Part shown: piece by piece, positions 1-5,549 of the stretch
Layout of the letters: every line of letters starts with the position of its first letter
How positions within the stretch are numbered: position 1 is the first letter of the stretch
Assembly: GCA_947465275.1 (NCBI GenBank)
Contig: CANIAI010000084.1
Coordinates: 1 to 8,468 of the forward strand
DNA: 8,468 nucleotides
Origin: Acidobacteriota bacterium
GTDB taxonomy: Bacteria > Acidobacteriota > Vicinamibacteria > Vicinamibacterales > UBA2999
Direction: 5' to 3'
Made by a program: the position numbers and the translations under genes
The notes under the pieces: model-generated
What the model was told of the DNA's origin: nothing
The model's input: only the letters and a program-made list of their open reading frames with translations
Database searches by the model: none

Positions 1-302
1 CCTTCGTCCGGCGCGCTCAGCACGAGCACGCCGCCGCTCCGCGCCGGCGGAAACGCCGCGTCGTCGAGATAGTCGTGGTCGAGGGTGATCAGCGTGCGAT
101 GGAGCTGCCGCGCCAGCCGAAAGTGCTCGCTGTCACTGGCGCGGCGCAGGTCGGGTTCGTCGACGACGTAGAGCACGTCCCAGTGCAGCTCACGCCGCAT
201 GGCGGTGACGAGCGGCGCGGGCACGTTCGCGTCGACGTACACCCGCGGCTGGCGGGCGATGCGTCCGGCATGGGGTGCGAGCTCCGATGCGAGGGTGCCC
301 AT
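1..302 (-). CDS. DUF5615 PIN-like protein, partial (C-terminus beyond the left edge)
   Basis: This reading frame is open from an ATG at 302-300 down to position 1, giving 100 codons. It includes RVYVDANVPAPLV near residues 20-32, a central HWDVLYVVDEPDLRRASD stretch, and LITLDHDYLDD near residues 72-82. This acidic pattern (D-x-N-V-P near the start, then L-x-T-x-D-x-D) is that of the DUF5615 / Mut7-C-like PIN family, which has a predicted metal-dependent nuclease fold. Family members are usually about 110-120 residues, so only a short tail should be missing. The gene starts 17 bases after the stop of the deoxyhypusine synthase-like gene on the same strand, so co-transcription is likely. No strong ribosome site is visible. 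DUF5615 genes often sit beside a DUF433 antitoxin-like gene, but none is seen upstream; one could lie past the edge. Nuclease activity is inferred from the family only. Confidence 0.75.
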   Translation of the reverse strand, partial: MGTLASELAPHAGRIARQPRVYVDANVPAPLVTAMRRELHWDVLYVVDEPDLRRASDSEHFRLARQLHRTLITLDHDYLDDAAFPPARSGGVLVLSAPDE

Positions 303-319
303 CCCGGCCGGCGGCTCGG

Positions 320-1489
320 TTAGCGGTGCCGCTCCAGATCGGGCATCATCTCCGCCGGCGCGGGCGCGTCCACCGGCTCGCGCACGACCGCCTTCGCCTC
401 AGCGCGCAGCGCCGCGACCAGTGCGTCACGCTTGTGCACCAGCTGCTTCAGCGGACGGCGTCCGTTCGGCGAGCCGACGGCGTATTCGGCGAAGAGCGGG
501 AAGGCGATGGTCGAGTCGCAGTAGGCGACGCAGGTATCGGGCAGCACGCCCGGGTTGACCTTGCCCCAGCTCACCGCTTCCGATGGCGTGGCGCCCGACA
601 GCCCACCCCAGACGACCTGGTCGGTCGTCATCTGGATGAAGAAGTCGTTCCCACCCTTCGGGATACCGTAGACCTCCCAGAGCGTGGGCTGCCCCTGCAG
701 GTAGAAGTTCTTGGGCGACCCGCCGCCGAGGATGACGCAGCCGTTCTTCTTCGCCGCGAGGATGAACGCGCAGACCTCGTTGACGTCCTTGTTCGGGTCG
801 ATCATCAGCCGGCTGTCGTTCATCAGCTCGTGATACGCGATGTTCATCCCGATCGAGCTGTCGCCGGGCGATGACGTGTAGATCGGCACGCCCGCCTTGG
901 CCGCGGCCGCGAGGACCGAATATTCCTCGCACCCGGGCTGGCGCTCGAGCAGGTCGCAACCGAGCGCGTAGTGCAGCTCGGACGTCGAGACCGGCCCGTC
1001 GGCCCCCCACCGCACGAGGAAGTCACGCACGTACTCGTCGGTGCGCAGCAGGACCTGCGCAGGGAAGAGCACGTCGTAGATGCGGATCACGCCTTCCTCG
1101 TAGAGCTCGACGTCGTTCACGAACGGCGAGCCGCGGTGGAGCGTGAAGTTCAGCGCGTAATGCAGGTCGTGGTAGAGGTTCGCGCCGGTGCTTATCACGA
1201 AGTCGACCAGTCCGCGCTCCATCAGCTCGACCATGCAGCCGCCGAGGCCGGCAGGCGTCAGCGCGCCGGCGACCGTCAGCGCGATGGTCGTGTCACTGTC
1301 CGGCAGCAGCATCTTGTCGGTGTAGATGCGGCAGGCCTCGCCCAGACGGGCGGCGTTGAAGGCCTGGAAGCCCTCGTCGATGAGGTGGCGCACCTCGGCG
1401 CTGCCGCGGGGGCGGTAATAACGAATCGGCTTGCCTGACAGGAGCTGCTGACGGGACGGGGACGGGGCCCCTGGACTGCGGTGTGGCAA
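320..1489 (-). CDS. Deoxyhypusine synthase-family protein (bacterial DHS-like, probable polyamine enzyme)
   Basis: The 389-residue product matches the deoxyhypusine synthase fold along its length. Visible motifs are STGANLYHD (100-108), SPGDSSIGMN (207-216), GGGSPKNF (255-262) and PSEAVSWGKV (302-311). Lys310 in SWGK corresponds to the catalytic lysine that forms the enzyme-butylamine intermediate in eukaryotic deoxyhypusine synthase. The eukaryotic enzyme moves an aminobutyl group from spermidine to eIF5A, using NAD. Bacteria lack that substrate, and bacterial homologues are thought to use small amine acceptors, for example in homospermidine formation. The acceptor here cannot be read from the sequence. 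The start is a TTG preceded by a strong GGAGGG site; no ATG occurs before residue 60. The enzyme is probably cytosolic and leads a two-gene minus-strand unit with the DUF5615 gene. The Pro/Ala-rich tail after about residue 370 looks like a non-conserved extension. Confidence 0.88.
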   Translation of the reverse strand: MPHRSPGAPSPSRQQLLSGKPIRYYRPRGSAEVRHLIDEGFQAFNAARLGEACRIYTDKMLLPDSDTTIALTVAGALTPAGLGGCMVELMERGLVDFVISTGANLYHDLHYALNFTLHRGSPFVNDVELYEEGVIRIYDVLFPAQVLLRTDEYVRDFLVRWGADGPVSTSELHYALGCDLLERQPGCEEYSVLAAAAKAGVPIYTSSPGDSSIGMNIAYHELMNDSRLMIDPNKDVNEVCAFILAAKKNGCVILGGGSPKNFYLQGQPTLWEVYGIPKGGNDFFIQMTTDQVVWGGLSGATPSEAVSWGKVNPGVLPDTCVAYCDSTIAFPLFAEYAVGSPNGRRPLKQLVHKRDALVAALRAEAKAVVREPVDAPAPAEMMPDLERHR

Positions 1490-1493
1490 CGAA

Positions 1494-1499
1494 CCCTCC
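1494..1499 (-). promoter_or_regulatory. Ribosome binding site GGAGGG for the DHS-like gene
   Basis: On the minus strand GGAGGG lies four bases before the TTG at 1489-1487. This near-perfect Shine-Dalgarno site decides in favour of a TTG start, since no ATG or GTG is equally well placed. Confidence 0.7.
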
Positions 1500-1539
1500 G
1501 ACGGTGAACGGTTAGCTTAGCACCCCGCCACCGCGAAAC

Positions 1540-1573
1540 GCGCCCGCTGGCGCCGTGCGTTCAAGCGGGGCGC
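1540..1573. repeat. Imperfect inverted repeat in the divergent intergenic gap
   Basis: GCGCCCGCT (1540-1548) is complementary to AGCGGGGCGC (1564-1573) with one bulged G and a 15-base spacer. It lies between two divergent starts, so it could be an operator or a hairpin near the 5' end of either transcript. High GC makes chance pairing likely. I saw no convincing -35/-10 or -24/-12 promoter in this 153-base gap. Confidence 0.3.
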
Positions 1574-1642
1574 AGCCCGGCCGATTAGGGCCGTGATGTC
1601 CCGTCCCAGCCATCCTCCGTCCCGCCGCCGGGCGCGCAGGCC

Positions 1643-3001
1643 ATGACCGGCCACGCCCGGCTCGGGAACGGTCAGCCGCTGCCTCCCGCCGTCGGGGAGG
1701 CCGCCGGCGATCTGGAGACCGCGTTCCGTACGCTGGTGCGCTCCCCGCTGCGCGGCGGGCTGCTGCGGCACCTACAAGAGCGGCCGGGGACTGTGGTCGA
1801 TGTCGACGCCCTGATGGCGGCATTCGGCTGCCTGCGGGTCGACGTCGAGAACTGTCTCGCGGAACTCGTCCGGTTCGGCGTGGCGGCCCGCCGCACGGGC
1901 TCGCCGGACGGCTACACCGCGGCCCGACCCGCCCTCGCACCGCTGGAGCGGCTGCTCGCCGAGTTCCTGCGGCGGCCCGCCGCGGCGGGGGAAGACGTCT
2001 CGCCGGCCGTGCAGCGGTTCAAGGAGATGATCGGGCGCGACGAGAAGATGCTCCTCGTCTTCGAGTGGATCCGCACCGCCGCGAAGTCGGACATCTCGGT
2101 GCTGGTCCTGGGACCGACCGGGTCGGGCAAGGAACTCGTCGCCCGCATGATCCATGAGCTGAGCCGGCGGGGCCGTGAGACCTTCCAGGCGATCAACTGC
2201 GCCGCCCTGCCTGACACGCTCTTCGAATCGGAGATCTTCGGCTACGAGAAGGGGGCATTCACCGGCGCCCACGACCGGAAGCCGGGGCGTCTCGAGCTTG
2301 CGGACCGCGGCACCCTGTTCCTGGATGAGATCGGAGACCTGTCGCTCCTCGCGCAGGCCAAGCTGCTGCGCGTGCTCGAGGACCGCAGCTTCGAGCGGCT
2401 GGGCGGGCAGCGGTCGGTCGCGGTCGACTTCCGGCTGATTTCAGCGACGAACCGACCGCTCGACCAGTTCGTGCTCGATGAGCGGTTCCGGGAAGACCTG
2501 TTCTACCGGGTCAATGCCTTCGCGATCCGGCTCCCCTCGCTGCGCGAGCGCCCGGCCGACATCCCGGTGCTGGCGAATCGCTTCCTGGCGCGACACTGCC
2601 TCGCCGCGGGGCTGCCGGCGGACGCCCGCGCGTTCTCTCCGTCGGCGATGACGCACCTGCAGATGTATCCCTGGCCGGGGAACATCCGCGAGCTCGAAAG
2701 CACCGTGTCGCGCGCGGCGCTGTCGGCCCCCGGGCGGCTCATCGAACCGGCGCACGTCGAATTCCTCCATCCGCGGGGGGCCGCCGGCCTCGCCCCCGAA
2801 TCCCCCCGGCTGCTCCCCACCCTCGCCGATATCGAGCGGGCCCACATCGGCCGCGTGCTCGACGCCGTCTCCTGGAACAAGAAGGAAGCGGCCCGCATCC
2901 TCGACATCAGTCGGGGCACCCTCTACCGCAAGATCCTGGACTACGATCTGGCCCCTCCGGTGGCTCCCGCGTCCCGGCCCGCACCCCGCTCGATTCGCTG
3001 A
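1643..3001 (+). CDS. Sigma-54-dependent transcriptional activator with winged-helix-like N-terminus
   Basis: The 452-residue protein is a bacterial enhancer-binding protein. The AAA+ domain spans about 122-375 and contains Walker A GPTGSGKE (157-164), the GAFTGA loop that contacts sigma-54 (204-209), Walker B GTLFLDEIGD (223-232), sensor I SATN (267-270), the arginine-finger region RFREDLFYRV (281-290) and WPGNIRE (344-350). A Fis-type helix-turn-helix lies at 408-436 (KKEAARILDISRGTLYRKI). The first 100 residues are neither a receiver nor a GAF domain; residues 30-85 read like a winged helix (VDVDALMAAFGCLRVDVENC). There is no phosphoacceptor pocket, so the input signal is unknown. Walker A has GPTGSGKE where GETGTGKE is more usual, but the lysine is kept. 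The ATG at 1643 has only a weak AGG before it. The next gene downstream is the S8 protease, a plausible target. Confidence 0.9.
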   Translation: MTGHARLGNGQPLPPAVGEAAGDLETAFRTLVRSPLRGGLLRHLQERPGTVVDVDALMAAFGCLRVDVENCLAELVRFGVAARRTGSPDGYTAARPALAPLERLLAEFLRRPAAAGEDVSPAVQRFKEMIGRDEKMLLVFEWIRTAAKSDISVLVLGPTGSGKELVARMIHELSRRGRETFQAINCAALPDTLFESEIFGYEKGAFTGAHDRKPGRLELADRGTLFLDEIGDLSLLAQAKLLRVLEDRSFERLGGQRSVAVDFRLISATNRPLDQFVLDERFREDLFYRVNAFAIRLPSLRERPADIPVLANRFLARHCLAAGLPADARAFSPSAMTHLQMYPWPGNIRELESTVSRAALSAPGRLIEPAHVEFLHPRGAAGLAPESPRLLPTLADIERAHIGRVLDAVSWNKKEAARILDISRGTLYRKILDYDLAPPVAPASRPAPRSIR

Positions 3002-3020
3002 CAGACGGCTGACGGAGTGC

Positions 3021-3038
3021 CGCGCAGATCCTTGCGCG
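3021..3038 (+). terminator. Hairpin after the activator gene, possible terminator
   Basis: CGCGCA (3021-3026) pairs perfectly with TGCGCG (3033-3038) around the six-base loop GATCCT, starting 19 bases after the stop codon. ACATTT follows, so the T-tract is short. It may separate the activator transcript from the protease cluster. Confidence 0.4.
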
Positions 3039-3108
3039 ACATTTCACCCACGTGACTGGCGCTCCCGCCTGTCGCGTGGCACCGTACGACGACGAACCCG
3101 AACGGGAT

Positions 3109-3129
3109 GTGTGCAGTTCTCGCGCACAC
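3109..3129. promoter_or_regulatory. Perfect dyad GTGTGC-N9-GCACAC, candidate regulator binding site
   Basis: GTGTGC (3109-3114) and GCACAC (3124-3129) are exact inverted copies separated by nine bases. The site lies 93 bases upstream of a candidate -24/-12 element and 124 bases before the protease start. Enhancer sites for sigma-54 activators are usually dyads about 80-150 bases upstream of the promoter. A link to the neighbouring activator is inference; the site could also be a hairpin or serve another regulator. Confidence 0.4.
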
Positions 3130-3221
3130 CGCCGCGCCCGCCAGACGGGCCCCCGCTCACCGTTCCCGGCAAGTCGAGACGGGGAAAGCGGTTGGGCGGA
3201 TACCTCGCCCCGGTTGCATGG

Positions 3222-3237
3222 AGGCAACGCTTTTGCC
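3222..3237 (+). promoter_or_regulatory. Candidate sigma-54 (-24/-12) promoter
   Basis: AGGCAACGCTTTTGCC keeps the invariant GG and GC with the required ten-base spacing, and matches GGCA and TTGC of the consensus TGGCACG-N4-TTGCW. It departs at the first base, at positions 6 and 7, and at the last base. The predicted transcript would begin near 3248, only six bases before the protease ATG and downstream of its ribosome site. That argues against it unless translation is nearly leaderless. Confidence 0.25.
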
Positions 3238-3238
3238 C

Positions 3239-3244
3239 AGAGGG
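3239..3244 (+). promoter_or_regulatory. Ribosome binding site AGAGGG for the S8 protease
   Basis: AGAGGG lies nine bases before the ATG at 3254. It supports that start over the in-frame ATGs at 3107 and 3218, which have no comparable site. Confidence 0.55.
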
Positions 3245-3253
3245 AAGTTGCAT

Positions 3254-5377
3254 ATGGCTGACATCACTCCGACCCGCGCCGGCTTCCGGCTGTTCCTCGC
3301 GTGGACATTGCTCGTGGTGGCCCTGCCGGCCATCGTCGTTGCGGGTCCCACAGACAAACTCGACCCGCTGCTGCGAGCGCGGGCCCGCGATCTCTCGGGG
3401 CGCTCGCGCGTCATCGTCGAGTTCCTCACGGGCGCCGACGAGCGCGTCTTCCAGCAGCGGGGTGTCACCGCCGGCCGGCAGGTCGCTGCCGACGCACAGG
3501 CCGGTGAGGTCGACAACCAGAGCCTCGCCGCACTGGCGTCCGATAGCCGGGTCCGGCGCATCGTGCCCGACCACCCGGCCTTCGCGACGATGGAGCGCAC
3601 CGGCGCCGCGATTGGCGCGACGCTGGTCCGCGAGGAACTCGGACTCACCGGTGCGGGCATCGGCGTCGCCGTCATCGACTCCGGGGCATCGCCCCAGCAC
3701 GACGACCTCTACTACCGGATTCGTGGACGCATCAGCGACCGCGTCGTGCACTTCCGCGACTTCACACGGCCGCTCCAGCAACGGCTCTGGACGCCCGAGA
3801 ATCCGTCCGACGAGTACGGGCACGGCACGCACGTGGCCGGCATCATCGCCGGGTCGGGCTTCGATTCCGACGGTCGCCGGCAGGGCATCGCGCCGAACGC
3901 GGGACTGGTCGTCCTGAAGGTGCTCGACGGGCAGGGGCACGGGTACGTCAGCGACGTGATCGCCGCCATCGACTACGCGATCGCCGTCCGCCAGCGGTTC
4001 AACATCCGGGTCATCAACCTGTCGGTGGCAACCGGCGTGTTCGAGTCGTATCGCACCGATCCGCTCGCGCAGGCAGCCAGGCGTGCCGTGGCCGCCGGCA
4101 TCGTGGTGGTCGCGTCAGCGGGGAACCTGGGTGAGAGCGCCGAGGGCGAGGCGCAGTACGGGGGCATCACGTCGCCCGGGAATGCGCCCTGGGTCCTCAC
4201 GGCTGGCGCGGCCAGCCACCAGGGCACGGTTCCGAGGCCCGACGACAGGCGAGCGGACTTCAGTTCGCAGGGTCCGACCTGGATCGACTTCGCCGCCAAG
4301 CCGGACATCCTGGCGTACGGCGTCGGGATCGAGTCACTGGCCGCTCCCAACAGCACGCTGGCGCGCACGTTGGCCGATTACCTGCTGCCGGGTACGCGTC
4401 GCACGGGCGCGCTGCCGTACCTCAGTCTCAGCGGGACGAGCATGGCCGCGCCGGTGATCTCCGGAACGGTGGCGCTGATGCTCGAGGCGAACCCGCGACT
4501 CACGCCGAACGCGGTGAAGGCGATTCTGCAGTACACGGCGCAGGCGCGCGGGGAGAGCGCGCTCGCCGAGGGAGCCGGCCTTGTCAACGCGCGGGGAGCC
4601 GTCCGGATGGCCCAGTTCTTCGCCAGGCCCCGCACCGGCGTAGGGATCCCGGCCGACCTGATCGCCGGCACCTGGACACCGTGGAGCCGCCATCTGCTCT
4701 GGGGCAACTACCTGCTCGCGGGAGGCGTGCCGCTGCCAGGGAGCAACGCCTGGCTCCGGACCGTGGAATGGGGCGCCACGGCGACGTCAGGCGGCCAGCC
4801 CATCGTCTGGGGCGCCCGAACCACCAACGCGGTGGTCTGGGGCACGCGCGAGGACGGCACGGACAACATCGTGTGGAGCACCGGCGCACCCGAGACCGGC
4901 GACAACATCGTCTGGAGCACCGGCGCACCCGAGGCCGGCGACAACATCGTCTGGAGCACCGGCGCGCCCGAGACCGGCGACAACATCGTCTGGAGCACCG
5001 GCGCGCCCGGGGCCGGCGACAACATCGTCTGGAGTACGGGCAGCGCCACCAACGTCGTCTGGGGCACCAGTTGCGGTGGACTGAATTGCCAGGGACTTCT
5101 CTGGAGTTCGAGCCTCGACGGCTCCCAGTCGGGGGGCGCCGACAACATCGTCTGGAGCACGTTCCACCCGGAACGCATCACGTGGAACGCGGCCCTCGGA
5201 AGCAACGTCGTCCGCGCCAGCAGCGGGGGCGATACCAGCGACAACATCGTCTGGAGCACCCAGGCCGCCGAAGAGAACGACAACATCGTCTGGAGCACCA
5301 CCGCACCGCAGCCCGTGCTGTGGCAGGGCGTTCCACCAGCCATCATCCGCCGGTCCGACGTCGTCGGCCGCCAGTGA
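3254..5377 (+). CDS. Secreted S8 (subtilisin-family) serine protease with C-terminal NIVWST repeats
   Basis: From the ATG at 3254 the product is 707 residues. Residues 1-31 form a signal peptide: a short n-region with Arg8 and Arg12, then the hydrophobic core FLAWTLLVVALPAIVV and a likely cut near VVA-G. Residues 50-112 resemble a subtilase inhibitor propeptide. The catalytic triad is complete: Asp142 in AVIDSG, His190 in GHGTHVAG and Ser396 in SLSGTSMAAP, with the oxyanion Asn291 in ASAGN. The catalytic domain ends near 455. Residues 480-690 are low-complexity with a Trp about every 8-20 residues in the pattern hydrophobic-V-W-[GS]-[TSA], including eight DNIVWST copies. Similar 'IVWG' tails are known to me from S8 proteases of Acidobacteriota and relatives; their role is unknown, perhaps wall binding or folding. 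An upstream in-frame ATG at 3107 would add 49 residues before the signal peptide and is less likely. No membrane anchor or sorting signal is visible at the C-terminus. Confidence 0.9.
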   Translation: MADITPTRAGFRLFLAWTLLVVALPAIVVAGPTDKLDPLLRARARDLSGRSRVIVEFLTGADERVFQQRGVTAGRQVAADAQAGEVDNQSLAALASDSRVRRIVPDHPAFATMERTGAAIGATLVREELGLTGAGIGVAVIDSGASPQHDDLYYRIRGRISDRVVHFRDFTRPLQQRLWTPENPSDEYGHGTHVAGIIAGSGFDSDGRRQGIAPNAGLVVLKVLDGQGHGYVSDVIAAIDYAIAVRQRFNIRVINLSVATGVFESYRTDPLAQAARRAVAAGIVVVASAGNLGESAEGEAQYGGITSPGNAPWVLTAGAASHQGTVPRPDDRRADFSSQGPTWIDFAAKPDILAYGVGIESLAAPNSTLARTLADYLLPGTRRTGALPYLSLSGTSMAAPVISGTVALMLEANPRLTPNAVKAILQYTAQARGESALAEGAGLVNARGAVRMAQFFARPRTGVGIPADLIAGTWTPWSRHLLWGNYLLAGGVPLPGSNAWLRTVEWGATATSGGQPIVWGARTTNAVVWGTREDGTDNIVWSTGAPETGDNIVWSTGAPEAGDNIVWSTGAPETGDNIVWSTGAPGAGDNIVWSTGSATNVVWGTSCGGLNCQGLLWSSSLDGSQSGGADNIVWSTFHPERITWNAALGSNVVRASSGGDTSDNIVWSTQAAEENDNIVWSTTAPQPVLWQGVPPAIIRRSDVVGRQ
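4862..5038 (+). repeat. 39-bp in-frame tandem repeat, four full units plus a partial fifth
   Basis: Units begin at 4862, 4901, 4940, 4979 and 5018, each encoding DNIVWSTGAPE[TA]G, with GAPGAG in unit 4. Neighbouring units differ at only one to three bases, mostly GTG/GTC, GCA/GCG and ACC/GCC choices. Such identity suggests recent duplication or gene conversion. Three further DNIVWST cores occur singly at 5141, 5240 and 5279, along with degenerate relatives such as NVVWGT and PIVWGA. Confidence 0.9.
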
Positions 5378-5385
5378 GGACCACC

Positions 5386-5421
5386 ATGAAGACGCGCATC
5401 ACGATCATCTGGCTCCCGTAG
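5386..5421 (+). CDS. Micro-ORF 1, peptide MKTRITIIWLP (possibly frameshifted)
   Basis: This 11-codon ORF starts eight bases after the protease stop. GAGG at 5376-5379, overlapping that stop, lies six bases before the ATG. The peptide has a basic start and a hydrophobic run. Its nearest match is micro-ORF 2, with 10 of 11 residues identical. A single missing pyrimidine in the CTCCC run, compared with CTTCCC in copy 2, would explain the early stop: with it restored, the frame reads on as VVTLALHFADLS and ends at a TGA overlapping the ATG of micro-ORF 2 (ATGA, 5453-5456). That arrangement is typical of coupled genes. It may therefore be a recently broken 23-residue membrane peptide or a truly short peptide. 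I recognise no family. Confidence 0.4.
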   Translation: MKTRITIIWLP

Positions 5422-5488
5422 TCACTCTGGCACTCCATTTCGCGGACCTGTCATGAAGAACAGAATCACGATCATCTGGCTTCCCGTC
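5386..5488 (+). repeat. Tandem imperfect duplication, 67-base period
   Basis: Bases 5386-5420 and 5453-5488 align over their whole length with a few substitutions and one single-base gap. The shared core ATCACGATCATCTGGCT is identical in both. GGACC also precedes both starts, at 5378-5382 and 5444-5448. The period of 67 is not a multiple of three, consistent with a one-base deletion in the first unit. Confidence 0.7.
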
Positions 5489-5500
5489 GCCGTGCTGTAG
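5453..5500 (+). CDS. Micro-ORF 2, peptide MKNRITIIWLPVAVL
   Basis: This 15-codon ORF begins 67 bases after the start of micro-ORF 1 and repeats its first 11 residues except Thr3 to Asn. The base changes are mainly silent: Arg4 is CGC in copy 1 and AGA here, and Leu10 is encoded by CTC and CTT. Only Thr/Asn alters the protein, which suggests the peptide is maintained. The shape Met-Lys-x-Arg followed by eleven largely hydrophobic residues resembles a minimal membrane peptide or the start of a signal anchor. Upstream is CGGA at 5443-5446, a weak ribosome site. A GC hairpin and then the HD-GYP protein follow. It belongs to no family I know and could be leader, toxin-like, regulatory or a decayed fragment. 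Confidence 0.45.
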   Translation: MKNRITIIWLPVAVL

Positions 5501-5508
5501 GATCGGAC

Positions 5509-5541
5509 ACGGGCGGTCCGGCTCCCCGGCCGGCCGCCCGT
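5509..5541 (+). promoter_or_regulatory. Strong GC hairpin just before the HD-GYP gene
   Basis: ACGGGCGG (5509-5516) pairs with CCGCCCGT (5534-5541), and CCGG (5518-5521) pairs with CCGG (5530-5533), leaving one bulged T and an eight-base loop. It starts nine bases after micro-ORF 2 stops and ends eight bases before the GTG at 5550. No T-tract follows, so it is a poor intrinsic terminator. It may limit translation or protect mRNA ends between protease and c-di-GMP gene. Confidence 0.55.
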
Positions 5542-5549
5542 CCAGTCCC

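Noticed and set aside
275..1438. Plus-strand ORFs opposite the DHS-like gene
   Set aside because: They are antisense shadows of a gene with clear catalytic motifs; their translations show no domain signal.
1593..1646. 17-residue leader ORF (GTG at 1593 or ATG at 1596) whose stop overlaps the activator start
   Set aside because: Arg/Pro-rich translation typical of random GC-rich sequence, weak ribosome site and no similarity to a known leader; the ATGA overlap alone is not enough.
3107..3253. Upstream start of the protease at 3107, adding 49 residues
   Set aside because: It would bury the signal peptide, lacks a ribosome site, and the 3254 ATG has AGAGGG at good spacing.
3130..3254. Cyclic di-GMP (GEMM) riboswitch before the protease
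   Set aside because: Considered because of the downstream c-di-GMP protein, but I could not find the conserved GEMM core sequences; only simple hairpins are visible.
4862..5300. Possible CRISPR-like array
   Set aside because: The 39-bp units are contiguous without unique spacers and translate in frame as part of the protease.
4708..5346. Long minus-strand ORF (212 codons) rich in LQTMLSP repeats
   Set aside because: It is the reverse reading of the NIVWST repeat region of the protease; no start site or family features, and the periodicity comes from the plus-strand repeat.
5407..5421. Programmed -1 frameshift in micro-ORF 1
   Set aside because: The GCTCCCGTAG context has no slippery heptamer of the X-XXY-YYZ type; a plain one-base deletion is simpler.
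5428..5443. TGGCAC...TTCGC between the micro-ORFs as a sigma-54 promoter
   Set aside because: The -24 half is perfect, but GG to GC spacing is eleven bases instead of the strict ten.
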